Shown here: positions 1-8,084 of the stretch, piece by piece
How the letters are laid out: each line of letters begins with the position of its first letter
Numbering within the stretch: the first letter of the stretch is position 1
DNA from: Sphingobium jiangsuense
GTDB lineage: Bacteria; Pseudomonadota; Alphaproteobacteria; Sphingomonadales; Sphingomonadaceae
Direction of reading: 5' to 3'
Length of the DNA stretch: 64,000 nt
Assembly: GCF_014196495.1 (NCBI RefSeq)
Contig: NZ_JACIDT010000017.1
Location: 19,967 to 83,966 of the forward strand
The notes under the pieces: model-generated
What the model was told of the DNA's origin: nothing
What the model saw: the letters and a program-made list of their open reading frames with translations, nothing else
The model's database searches: none
Made by a program: the position numbers and the translations under genes

Positions 1-98
1 ATTGGGAGGACAATCGCGCCTTCGCGGCACTCGGCCTTCCCATTGTCCGTCCACACTATTGGGAGGAAGGGTTCGACCCGGCAATCTTGGCTTCGTGA
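1..98 (+). CDS. C-terminal end of an unidentified protein (partial)
   Basis: The frame that ends at TGA 96-98 is open from the left edge and reads as ordinary high-GC coding sequence, ending in PHYWEEGFDPAILAS. Only about 31 residues are visible. I do not recognise the family. The next gene follows on the same strand after about 90 bases, so the two may be co-transcribed. Confidence 0.5.
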   Translation, partial: WEDNRAFAALGLPIVRPHYWEEGFDPAILAS

Positions 99-191
99 CG
101 TTGAAGGCAGGGGAAACGCTAATGCACATCCCGCATGACGTCTGCGCTCGTTGCAAAGCTTCCCGACAGCACTCCCCATGATCGCAGACAA

Positions 192-518
192 ATGAAAGCC
201 TATCTGCTTCTTGCCCTGGCCATAGGCGCGGAAGTCATCGCGACTTCCGCGTTGAAGGCAAGCGATGGCTTCTCCCGCCCCGTGTGGGCGTTAGTGTCGA
301 TCCTGGGTTACATCGTCGCCTTCAGCGCGCTGGCGATGTCTTTGAAGACTATCCCGCTGGGTATCGCTTATGCGATCTGGAGCGGCGTCGGGATTGCCCT
401 GCTCACCCTGATTGGCTGGATCGTATATCAGCAGCGCCTGAGTCTCACGGCTATGTTTGGGATCAGTCTCATCATAGCCGGCGTGCTGGTTCTTCAATTA
501 TCCATCAAGCGCACTTGA
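192..518 (+). CDS. Small multidrug resistance (SMR/EmrE-type) efflux protein
   Basis: This is a 108-residue inner-membrane protein with four hydrophobic segments, the usual SMR length. Helix 1 carries the membrane-embedded glutamate in GAEVIATSALK, and IPLGIAYAIWSGVG in helix 3 is a family hallmark. Such proteins work as dual-topology dimers that exchange protons for lipophilic cations. The start at 192 (MKAYLLLA) gives the canonical N-terminus. An upstream ATG at 135 would add 19 hydrophilic residues not typical of SMR. The substrate (quaternary ammonium compounds, guanidinium or other) cannot be told from sequence alone. Confidence 0.88.
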   Translation: MKAYLLLALAIGAEVIATSALKASDGFSRPVWALVSILGYIVAFSALAMSLKTIPLGIAYAIWSGVGIALLTLIGWIVYQQRLSLTAMFGISLIIAGVLVLQLSIKRT

Positions 519-800
519 AGTCGAAGGCAGCATCGGAAGCGGTGACGGTCAGGGGACGTATCCGGCTCAGCCAGTTCGATGCGAGGGCTCTGCCGTGCGT
601 CGTGGACAAAGAGCGGGGTTGCTCAAACTGGCGGACATTTATGAGCCAGCGGCCGCCCGCCTGAGTTGAATCTCACCAGCAGCGCTGAGGCCGGCAGTCT
701 CGATGTGACGTTTCAATCCGACTGATTGGACGGCCGTCATGACAAATGCTCCAGCGCTGAGCCGCAAGCCTTCCACCTTCCGTTCATGCGGCACCCCGCA

Positions 801-1664
801 TCATCCGAATGACGGTATGTGCCGCTGCAGGAAATCGATCACGATATCGTTGAAGACATCGTTTCGATCGCCGGCGACCATATGTCCGGCCTTCGGCACA
901 TCCCGAACCTCCGTCTGCGGCACGAGCCTGCACATGCTGACCACACCTTCATCGTCGACAATATCGCTCTGCCCTCCGCGGACCAGCAGCGTAGGCAGCG
1001 TGACATTGCCGCTGACCCGTTCCATATCGTCTGCGAAGGACGGCGGTTCCGAGTTGGGGAGGCTTTCGAGAAAGCGCGGATCCCAGTGCCAGTAAAGACG
1101 TCCGTCGTCGCGCAGACGGAGATTCTTCATCAAGCCGCTCGGGTCCGAAGGGCGCCTTCTCTGCGGATTATAGGCGGACACGGCGTTGGCCGCCTCATCG
1201 AGATCGCTGAACCCATGTGGGTGAGCCTTCATGAACCGCCGGATTTTCTCCGTACCTTCCGCTGCCGGCCGCGGAACGATGTCAACCATGACGAGCAAAT
1301 CCGCGACAGATCGAGACGCCCTACCAATGGCATAGAAGCTCGTCATTCCACCCATGGAAGCGCCGACCAGCGCTACAGGCCGGGAAACTGTCGACAGGAC
1401 CGCGCCCAGATCTGAAGCAAGCGCGGGAAGCGAATAGTCCCCATCGGGAGACCAGTCGCTGTCCCCATGTCCGCGAGCGTCGTAGTTCACGACGAAATAG
1501 CCTCGATCGGCAAGCTGGTTCGTCGCACCGGCCCAGCTGTGTCGCGTCTGGCCGCCGCCGTGCAGCAGAATGACAGTCGGCGCATCGGGCGGTCCGCCGA
1601 CATCTCCGATCAGCGTCAAACCATCGGGTGTGAGGAAACGCCGCTGTTCCATCATATGTGCCAT
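801..1664 (-). CDS. Alpha/beta-fold hydrolase
   Basis: This is a 287-residue single-domain alpha/beta hydrolase. It shows the oxyanion-loop motif HGGGQTR near residue 35, the nucleophile elbow GASMGG near residue 102, a likely catalytic Asp in the GQSDIVDD segment and His in KAGHM near the C-terminus. The substrate is unknown. The gene lies 32 bases downstream of a dienelactone-hydrolase-family gene on the same strand, so the two probably form an operon. A role in ester or lactone cleavage of xenobiotics is inferred from the neighbouring efflux genes only. Confidence 0.82.
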   Translation of the reverse strand: MAHMMEQRRFLTPDGLTLIGDVGGPPDAPTVILLHGGGQTRHSWAGATNQLADRGYFVVNYDARGHGDSDWSPDGDYSLPALASDLGAVLSTVSRPVALVGASMGGMTSFYAIGRASRSVADLLVMVDIVPRPAAEGTEKIRRFMKAHPHGFSDLDEAANAVSAYNPQRRRPSDPSGLMKNLRLRDDGRLYWHWDPRFLESLPNSEPPSFADDMERVSGNVTLPTLLVRGGQSDIVDDEGVVSMCRLVPQTEVRDVPKAGHMVAGDRNDVFNDIVIDFLQRHIPSFG

Positions 1665-1696
1665 AGCCGTCCCGTTGTTGGCGATGCTGACATTGC

Positions 1697-2437
1697 CTAA
1701 CGCAGCGAACCATCGAAAAGCCCGACAAGCTCTCGCCAGTGCCTTTCCGCGGCCGCTACATCGAACACGGGAAAGTCAGCCATGGTGAACCCGTGCAGCG
1801 CTCCGCTGTAAATCTCGCATCGATGGTCCACGCCAGCATCCGTCAGCGCCTTTTCCAAACGCTCGGCCATTTCGGGCGGGTACAAATCATCCTTGTCGGC
1901 GCCGGCGACATAGACCCGCGCACTGATCGAAGGCGCCAGCAGGTGCGGGCTGGTATCCGCGTCCGTTGCGAGATTGCCGCCGTGAAAGCTCGCCGCAGCG
2001 GCAATGTATTTCGGCCAGCTTCCGGCGATCGACAGCGCGATGCCGCCCCCCATGCAATAGCCGGTTACGCCATATCGAGGGCCGACAACATCAGGTCGTT
2101 CGTCAAGCAACGTGATGAACGCCTCCGCGTCCCGTGCCGCCCGATGGTTGTCGGTGGAAGCCAGCAAGTGACCGATGGCGCCCATGAGGTCACCACTCGC
2201 GAAAACCTCCGCGGGCACAAGCGGTCCATATGGACCTGCGCGATAATAGAAGTCGGGCAGCAAGACGGCGTAGCCGCTGTCGGCGAGCCGTTGCGCCATC
2301 GAGAACAGCGTTGGGCGGATGCCGAACCCGTCCATGCAGAAGATCACGCCCGGCCAGGGGCCCGCCCCGTCCGGCGTGAAAAAATAGGCGGGGCAGTTGC
2401 CCTCGCCGGTCTCGATTTGAAGCTGCTCCTGGCTCAT
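1697..2437 (-). CDS. Dienelactone hydrolase family protein
   Basis: This is a 246-residue protein with the family nucleophile elbow GYCMGGG (a cysteine nucleophile, as in dienelactone hydrolases), a downstream Asp in the AGADKDDLY region and His in LHGFTM. Classic members hydrolyse dienelactone to maleylacetate, but many paralogues act on other esters. The ATG at 2437 is preceded by AGGAGGATTGGCC, a good ribosome site; a TTG six bases upstream is less likely. It is divergent from the marR gene at 2547, and the shared 110-base gap holds inverted repeats that could control both directions. Confidence 0.83.
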   Translation of the reverse strand: MSQEQLQIETGEGNCPAYFFTPDGAGPWPGVIFCMDGFGIRPTLFSMAQRLADSGYAVLLPDFYYRAGPYGPLVPAEVFASGDLMGAIGHLLASTDNHRAARDAEAFITLLDERPDVVGPRYGVTGYCMGGGIALSIAGSWPKYIAAAASFHGGNLATDADTSPHLLAPSISARVYVAGADKDDLYPPEMAERLEKALTDAGVDHRCEIYSGALHGFTMADFPVFDVAAAERHWRELVGLFDGSLR

Positions 2438-2495
2438 GGCCAATCCTCCTTCAACATGAGCGTAGATAGGCGTTCATAGCCAAATATGTTGCAAA

Positions 2496-2508
2496 GGCAA
2501 CCGTTGCC
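2496..2508. promoter_or_regulatory. Candidate MarR operator (inverted repeat)
   Basis: GGCAA-CCG-TTGCC is a 5+3+5 dyad in the gap between the dienelactone-hydrolase-family gene and marR. It is flanked by AT-rich, roughly symmetric sequence (AATATG on one side, GAATATAT on the other). Position and symmetry fit a MarR-dimer operator; this is inferred. Confidence 0.45.
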
Positions 2509-2519
2509 TATTGAATATA

Positions 2520-2535
2520 TAGACACGTCGGTCTA
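2520..2535. promoter_or_regulatory. Second inverted repeat before marR
   Basis: TAGAC-N6-GTCTA lies 12 bases before the marR start codon. A repressor bound here would block transcription start or ribosome access. It could be a second operator or chance. Confidence 0.3.
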
Positions 2536-2546
2536 CAGGGACGTCC

Positions 2547-3029
2547 ATGCCAACCCACCGATCCGTAGTCAGCGCGGCGACGCTTTTTGAATTCACCAAC
2601 GCGTTGCAGCCAGTGCGGCGCATCTGGGTTCAGGCGGTCAACATGGCCTTGGCTGACTTCGGGCTTCCGGCATCGCTGACGTCGGCTCTGATCCTGGCTG
2701 CGCGCCGTGGAGAGGAAGGCATCAGGCAGAACGCGCTGGCCGAGGAAGTCGGGGTAAACCCGGGCGCCATGGTCCGCATCCTCGACCAGGCGGAAGCGGC
2801 CGATCTGCTCGAGCGCCGCGATTCTCCGGACGACCGCCGCGCCAAAATCATCCAGGCCTTGCCCAAGGGCCGCGAAATAGCCCGCAAGATGGAGAAGGCA
2901 GTCGACGAGCTGCGGGCCGGGATCCTCGGGGATTTGCCGTCTCAGGACATTGAGACGACGACCCGGACGCTCCGTCTGTTCGAGGCGCGCATCGGTCAAT
3001 ACCTGCAGCAGGAGCGTTCGGGCCGATGA
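2547..3029 (+). CDS. MarR-family transcriptional regulator
   Basis: This is a 160-residue winged-helix protein. The recognition part is seen around residues 60-100 (LAEEVGVNPGAMVRILDQAE followed by the wing RRDSPDDRRAKII). MarR proteins are dimeric repressors released by phenolic or other aromatic ligands. The gene overlaps the downstream FUSC transporter gene by four bases (ATGA), so it heads the efflux operon and probably represses it. The ligand is unknown; an aromatic acid is a reasonable inference from the transporter type. Confidence 0.88.
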   Translation: MPTHRSVVSAATLFEFTNALQPVRRIWVQAVNMALADFGLPASLTSALILAARRGEEGIRQNALAEEVGVNPGAMVRILDQAEAADLLERRDSPDDRRAKIIQALPKGREIARKMEKAVDELRAGILGDLPSQDIETTTRTLRLFEARIGQYLQQERSGR

Positions 3030-5008
3030 AGGTCAGCGCCGACCAACTGATCTTTTCCGCCAAGCTGTTCGTTGCCGGCATGATCGCCTTCGCGCTTGCC
3101 GTGCGGATTGGCCTGCCCAACCCCTATTGGGCGCTTGTCACCTGCTGCGTGTGCATGAACCCGATGTCGGGCGCGATCCGGTCAAAGGCCGTCTATCGCT
3201 TCGCAGGAACATTCTGCGCAGGCATAGTCACTCTCGGGCTGGTGGCAATGTTTGCGAGCACGCCGCTGCTGCTCGTGGCGGCCGCAGGGATCGTCGCGAC
3301 CATGGGCTTTGGCCTATCGTTTCTCGATCGCACGCCCCGCAGCTATGGTTTCCAGCTTTTCTCGATCACACTCATGCTGGTCGCTGTCGCCGGCGTGGAC
3401 CATCCGGAGACGAGCTTCGACACGGTGGTGGCGCGGGTCAGCGAAATCGCGCTTGGGATTCTTTCGACCACGATCGTCGATGCCATCGTCATGCCGCGGT
3501 CGCTCGGCGGGACCCTGCGCGCGAGCATCCATCGCTGGCTGCCGGACATGGAGAATTGGGCCAGGGACATCTTCGACGGACATGAGGCGGATGCAAAGGG
3601 CGAACATGATCGGCTGAAGACGCTGGCCGACATCACCTCGCTCTCGCAGCTCATCAGTACGTTGCGCTACGATCCAACGATCAGCCGCTCGGAATTGCGC
3701 CATGCGCTTGCGATCCAGCAGCGTCTGCTCCGCATGATCCCTTTGCTCTCGGCGATCGGCAGCCGGATCGCCGGGCTCAGCGAGGCGGAGCGTGAAGCGC
3801 TCCGGCCCAGTCTGGCGGCTGCGAGCGCCTGCCTTGCAACTGGTGCCGAACCGCCGGCGGGACTTGCGGACGATGTGCGGGCGGTTCCGCTCGATGCCGG
3901 GCCCGGCAGGCGCTGGCAGCAACTCGTGCACGATTCGCTGGCTGGGATGCTCACTGAAGGGCTCACGCTCTGGAGCGAGGTGCGCCGGATCGAGGCGGTG
4001 CTCGACGGGAAAGCGGTGCTGACGCCGGCGCTCGCCGGACAGGTCAGGGAAACCCGCGCCTTCCCGCTGATCCCAGACTTCGATCACGCCAGCAGGTTGG
4101 CGGGGGGCATTCTCGTTTCCTATGCGCTGCTTTGCGGTCTCTGGTACATGACGGGCTGGCATCAGGGCGCGAATGCCGTGCTGCTCAGCACCGTCGCGCT
4201 GGCCTTCTTTGGAGGCGGCGACGAGCCAGGCAAGGCGATCGCGATGTTCGGCCGCTTCGCGGTGCTCGCGCTGACGCTTGCCGGGCTGCTCTGCTATGGC
4301 CTTCTGCCGCTCGCCAATGATTTTGCGGCATTTGCGCTCGTCATGGGTCTGTTCATGCTGCCGCTCGGAGCATGGGCGGCAGGCAATCCGATGGCGACCC
4401 TCGTGCTGGCCTACGGCCTCAGCAACATCAACCTCCAGGGCCATTATTCTCCGTTCGATTTCGGGGCCTTCCTCGAGACCGGCCTTGCCAGCCTTTTGGG
4501 TGTCTATGTCGCCTTTCTGGGCGCGGGGCTGTTCAGAAGCTGGGGCGTCCAGCATCAGCTTCAGCGTTTCCTGCGCAAGGAAGCGCGAGACATCGCCCGG
4601 CTCAGCCGCTCGGCAAACCAGAGAATACGGGACAGCTATGTCCAGAGGGCGCTCGATCGCATCGCCGTCATGACCGCCCGGCTTGCCGCGACGGGACAGA
4701 TCGAACGCAGCGCGAGCCTGCTCTCCCGCCTTCGTGTCGGCGTGAACGTCGCCGACCTGCGTATGATCGGGAAAGCGCTTCCGCCCGCAGCCCGCGCGGC
4801 GACCGATAGCGTGCTCGACCAGTTCCGCGCCGAGTTCGATGCGCCGCAGCCGTCGTCGCGGCTGCTCACGATGATCGATGATGCCCTGGACCGGCTATGG
4901 TTCGAGCACAGGGTTCCAGGAGACCGGCCGGACCGCGTTATCCATGCCCTTGCGGGATTGCGTATCGCCCTGTTCGAACGCGCACCGGCGTGGGAGCCCT
5001 CCCGATGA
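3026..5008 (+). CDS. FUSC/AaeB-like inner-membrane efflux protein
   Basis: This is a 660-residue membrane protein of the FUSC family (AaeB, p-hydroxybenzoate efflux, is the best-known member). The N-terminal half has about six hydrophobic segments (residues 10-170) beginning with a PNPYWALVTCCVCMNP motif, then a soluble helical region, then a second membrane block around residues 360-500, then a C-terminal soluble domain. It overlaps both neighbours by four bases. With the DUF1656, HlyD and OMF proteins it should form an envelope-spanning pump. Substrate inferred, not shown: small aromatic acids. Confidence 0.87.
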   Translation: MKVSADQLIFSAKLFVAGMIAFALAVRIGLPNPYWALVTCCVCMNPMSGAIRSKAVYRFAGTFCAGIVTLGLVAMFASTPLLLVAAAGIVATMGFGLSFLDRTPRSYGFQLFSITLMLVAVAGVDHPETSFDTVVARVSEIALGILSTTIVDAIVMPRSLGGTLRASIHRWLPDMENWARDIFDGHEADAKGEHDRLKTLADITSLSQLISTLRYDPTISRSELRHALAIQQRLLRMIPLLSAIGSRIAGLSEAEREALRPSLAAASACLATGAEPPAGLADDVRAVPLDAGPGRRWQQLVHDSLAGMLTEGLTLWSEVRRIEAVLDGKAVLTPALAGQVRETRAFPLIPDFDHASRLAGGILVSYALLCGLWYMTGWHQGANAVLLSTVALAFFGGGDEPGKAIAMFGRFAVLALTLAGLLCYGLLPLANDFAAFALVMGLFMLPLGAWAAGNPMATLVLAYGLSNINLQGHYSPFDFGAFLETGLASLLGVYVAFLGAGLFRSWGVQHQLQRFLRKEARDIARLSRSANQRIRDSYVQRALDRIAVMTARLAATGQIERSASLLSRLRVGVNVADLRMIGKALPPAARAATDSVLDQFRAEFDAPQPSSRLLTMIDDALDRLWFEHRVPGDRPDRVIHALAGLRIALFERAPAWEPSR

Positions 5009-5217
5009 TCGGAGAGATCGATATTGCCGGCATCTTCCTCTCGCCGCTGCTCCTCTGCGTCGGCATCGGCTTTGCCGCCCGCCTGCTCGTCTCGCTATTG
5101 CTCGAAGCCGCGGGTTTCTATCGCCTCGTCTGGCAGCGACCGCTGTTCGATACTTCCCTCTTCCTCATCCTGACCGGCGCCGCGTTTCTCGCGTTGCGCC
5201 TGGTCACCTCATCCTGA
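5005..5217 (+). CDS. DUF1656 (AaeX-like) small membrane protein
   Basis: This is a 70-residue protein with two hydrophobic segments (IFLSPLLLCVGIGFAARLL and SLFLILTGAAFLALRL). DUF1656 proteins sit between FUSC and HlyD genes in aaeXAB-type operons. The ATG at 5005 overlaps the FUSC stop by four bases, which fixes the start. The exact role of the family is not established; a small accessory subunit of the pump is the usual view. Confidence 0.8.
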   Translation: MIGEIDIAGIFLSPLLLCVGIGFAARLLVSLLLEAAGFYRLVWQRPLFDTSLFLILTGAAFLALRLVTSS

Positions 5218-5227
5218 AGCACACGCC

Positions 5228-6136
5228 ATGACCATTGACCGCGATACGATCCTGCGCCTGCTCAAGCCGCTCCTTACCCTGCTCGTGCTGGGCGTCGCGG
5301 TGCTCGTCTTCTGGCAGCTCTATAATTACTATACTTACGCCCCCCAGACGCGAGATGGAAAGATCCGGGCCGATGTGGTTCCACTGGCCGCCGACGTATC
5401 CGGCCGGGTCGAACAGGTGCATGTCCGTGACAATCAGGTCGTGAGGCGCGGCGAGATATTGTTCACGATCGATCATGTCCGCTTGCGCAACGCCCTCCAG
5501 CAGACGGAAGCGGCGGTCGCCACCGCCCGCGCCACATTGAATGCGGCCGAGCGTGAGAACCGGCGCTATCAGGGCCTTGCCGACATCGTCTCGGGTCAGC
5601 AGCGCGACGACCGCCGCTCCGCCGCAGAGGAGGCCCGCGCCCGCTATGCGCAGGCGATCGCCGATCGCGATCTTGCCCGTATCAATCTCGAACGCGCTGA
5701 GGTGCGTGCGCCCGTCAACGGTATCGTCACCAACTTCTCGCTTCGTCCCGGTGCCTATGCCACCGCCGGCCAGCCAGTGATGGCGCTGGTCGATTCGGAC
5801 AGTTACTATGTGGCGGGCTATTTCGAGGAAACCAAGCTTTCGCATATCCATCCGGGCGCGCGGGTGACCATCCGCGTTATGGGTGAGGACCGCCCCCTCT
5901 CCGGTCATGTCGAGGGTCGGTCAGCCGGCATTGACGATCGCGAGCGAACGACTGCCTCGGGCACACTGCTCGCCAACGTCAACCCGACCTTCAGCTGGGT
6001 CAGGCTTGCCCAGCGCGTCCCGGTGCGGATCGCCATCGACAAGGTTCCTCCCGGCATCGACCTGATCGCGGGACGAACGGTCACGGTGTCGCTTGATAGC
6101 GCGGGGGATGCACGCACGGTCGGTCTGGGCGCATGA
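5228..6136 (+). CDS. HlyD/AaeA-type periplasmic adaptor subunit
   Basis: This is a 302-residue membrane-fusion protein. It has one N-terminal transmembrane helix (about residues 10-32), a split lipoyl-like domain (VVPLAADVSGRVEQVHVRDN near residue 58 and VRAPVNGIVTNFSLRPG near residue 160), a helical hairpin between the halves and a C-terminal beta-barrel. It bridges the inner-membrane transporter and the outer-membrane channel. It starts ten bases after the DUF1656 stop and overlaps the OMF gene by four bases, so it is translationally coupled. Confidence 0.9.
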   Translation: MTIDRDTILRLLKPLLTLLVLGVAVLVFWQLYNYYTYAPQTRDGKIRADVVPLAADVSGRVEQVHVRDNQVVRRGEILFTIDHVRLRNALQQTEAAVATARATLNAAERENRRYQGLADIVSGQQRDDRRSAAEEARARYAQAIADRDLARINLERAEVRAPVNGIVTNFSLRPGAYATAGQPVMALVDSDSYYVAGYFEETKLSHIHPGARVTIRVMGEDRPLSGHVEGRSAGIDDRERTTASGTLLANVNPTFSWVRLAQRVPVRIAIDKVPPGIDLIAGRTVTVSLDSAGDARTVGLGA

Positions 6137-7560
6137 CAATGAAGCGTCTCGGCACGAGGGGATCATGGGCCTTCGCGGGCGCGCTGATGTTGGCGGGTTG
6201 CGCCACTGTCGGCCCGGACTATCACGCGCCGCCTCCGCCGGCAGGGATAGCAGAGAAACCGACCGCCTTCGCCGAGGGGAATTCGCCGGCCTTTGCCGCT
6301 GAGCCGTTGCCGGACCGTTGGTGGCGGCTCTATGCCATTCCCCAACTCGACGCGCTCGTCGAGGAAGCCATTCGAGCCAATACCGATCTGCGGATTGCCG
6401 CGGCCAATCTCGAACGCGCGCAGGCGATCGTCCAGGAGATACGGGCAAGCGCCCATGTCCAGACGTCGGTAAATGGTGGCGCCTCCGCGGGAGAGACCTC
6501 CAATCTCGGTCTCGGATCACCAGCGGGAACTCATGCAACATTCGATGCAGGCGTCGGGATCTCCTACGAACTGGACGTGGTGGGTCGGATCCGGCGCACC
6601 ATCGAAGCGGCGGATGCCGATGCCCAGGCGCAGGCGGCTGCCTATGATCTTGCGCGTACCACAGTCATTGCGGGCGTGGTCGGAGCCTATTCCGACGCTT
6701 GTGCCGCCGGTGCGCGGCTGGTCGTCGCACGCCGCTCGATGGAGTTGCAGCGGCAAAGTCTTGCGCTCACCGACCGTGGCGTGCGCGCAGGCCTCTACAC
6801 CCCGCTTGATGCTATGCGCTCCCGTGCGCTCCTGGCGCAGCTGGAAGCGGCGTTGCCGCCGCTGGAAGCGGACCGCAAGGCGGCCCTCTACAGTCTCGCC
6901 GTGCTGCTCGGCAGGGCACCCGAAGACTATCCTCCCGGCCTCGCGAGCTGCCAGATAATCCCGACCATCGACCAGCCGCTGCCGATAGGCAACGGAATGG
7001 CACTAATCCGGCGGCGACCTGATATCCGCCAGGCCGAGCGCCAACTCGCGGCGGCGACCGCGCGCATGGGCGTGGCCACGGCCGAACTCTATCCGAGCGT
7101 CAGCTTCGGCGCATCGCTGGGCACGACGTCGCGCGGCGTCGGCAATCTGTTCGATAGTTCGGCGTTCAGGTTCAGCCTGGGACCGCTGATCTCCTGGACA
7201 TTCCCTAACCGGGGGGTGGCACGGGCGCGAATCGTGGAGGCCGACGCCGCCTCTCGCGGGGCGCTGGCGGCATTTGACGGCAGCGTCCTGTCTGCTTTGC
7301 GCGAAGTGGAAACCGCGCTTAGCACCTATGCGCGCGACCTCGAGCAGAACGCAAAACTCAAGATTGCGCGCGATGAGAACCGCAAAGCCTTCGGCCTGCA
7401 GACGCGAATGACTCGCGGCGGCTTGGGAACGGGCCTCGACCTGCTCGATGCCGAAAGAAGCCTCGCTGCCGCCGAATCGGCGCTAGCAGCGTCAAGCGCT
7501 ACGATTGCGAACGATAGAGTCCGGGTATTTTTAGCCTTGGGCGGGGGATGGGAACAATAG
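6133..7560 (+). CDS. Outer-membrane efflux lipoprotein (NodT/OprM family)
   Basis: This is a 475-residue outer-membrane channel of the RND/MFP outer-membrane factor type. The N-terminus holds a lipoprotein signal with lipobox LAGC (cysteine near residue 23) followed by ATVGPDYHAP, the NodT-family signature. Two TolC-like repeats follow. It supplies the outer-membrane exit for the pump encoded upstream and is the last gene of the operon. Confidence 0.92.
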   Translation: MTMKRLGTRGSWAFAGALMLAGCATVGPDYHAPPPPAGIAEKPTAFAEGNSPAFAAEPLPDRWWRLYAIPQLDALVEEAIRANTDLRIAAANLERAQAIVQEIRASAHVQTSVNGGASAGETSNLGLGSPAGTHATFDAGVGISYELDVVGRIRRTIEAADADAQAQAAAYDLARTTVIAGVVGAYSDACAAGARLVVARRSMELQRQSLALTDRGVRAGLYTPLDAMRSRALLAQLEAALPPLEADRKAALYSLAVLLGRAPEDYPPGLASCQIIPTIDQPLPIGNGMALIRRRPDIRQAERQLAAATARMGVATAELYPSVSFGASLGTTSRGVGNLFDSSAFRFSLGPLISWTFPNRGVARARIVEADAASRGALAAFDGSVLSALREVETALSTYARDLEQNAKLKIARDENRKAFGLQTRMTRGGLGTGLDLLDAERSLAAAESALAASSATIANDRVRVFLALGGGWEQ

Positions 7561-7936
7561 ACAAAGAGACAAGCTATGCGGTTTCTTGGATTTTTGGTTC
7601 GCAGCGCGGTTCATCGTTTCCGATGATCGATCACCATAGAGCTGATTGCATCGGCTGCTTCGTGGTCAAGGCCGTGCATCCAGACTCAATGCCGTCGGCG
7701 TGAGAAGCGTCAGACTCGAGCGATCAGTATTGCGGTAGAAGCACGCAGTTTGCTCGGAGACAAACAGCGATCGCATTCTGTCATCAGCCCCTGGAATCAC
7801 CGAGGATTGAACGGACCCTCCGCCGTGGCACATTTCGTGGCACATTTAGGGTAATGGAGGGCAATCCAGGGTAAGTCGGTTGTTGAAAAATAGAGGTTTA
7901 TTTCCCCTCTGATCCCCTGTAGCGCCCTGAAAATCC
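7561..7936. other. Gene-free stretch before the tRNA fragment
   Basis: I see no credible gene here. The segment is more AT-rich than its surroundings and contains a short direct repeat (GTGGCACATTT twice, around 7826-7850). It runs up to a fragment of a tRNA 3' end. It may be eroded integrase or island-end DNA, but no integrase reading frame is visible. Confidence 0.5.
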
Positions 7937-7961
7937 GGTTCGAGTCCCGTAGGGGTCACCA
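7937..7961 (+). other. tRNA 3'-end fragment, probable integration (att) scar
   Basis: The 25 bases carry the T-loop TTCGAGT, its 3' stem strand CCCGT, a 3' acceptor strand AGGGGTC and ACCA. No tRNA body precedes it: the bases where the 5' T-stem strand should be (TCCGG) do not pair fully with CCCGT, and no matching acceptor strand GACCCCT or anticodon arm is seen. Such lone tRNA tails are what tyrosine-recombinase elements leave at the far end of an insertion. It separates the efflux block from the aminotransferase onward. Confidence 0.65.
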
Positions 7962-8084
7962 TTTCCATGGCGCAATGCCCGATATCGGGCCCCGGCCAGG
8001 AAAAATCCCCCTCCCCTTCATTTCCGTTGATCCCCGCGCGCCGATCCCGCATCTCCTGTCGTATCGACAGCACAGGAAGCGCCG

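Noticed and set aside
519..800. Small genes in the gap after the SMR gene
   Set aside because: Frames here are short, overlap the SMR gene or the antisense of the hydrolase, and have no ribosome site or motif.
7937..7961. Intact tRNA gene
   Set aside because: Only the T-loop, 3' stems and ACCA are present; no acceptor 5' strand, D-arm or anticodon arm precedes it.
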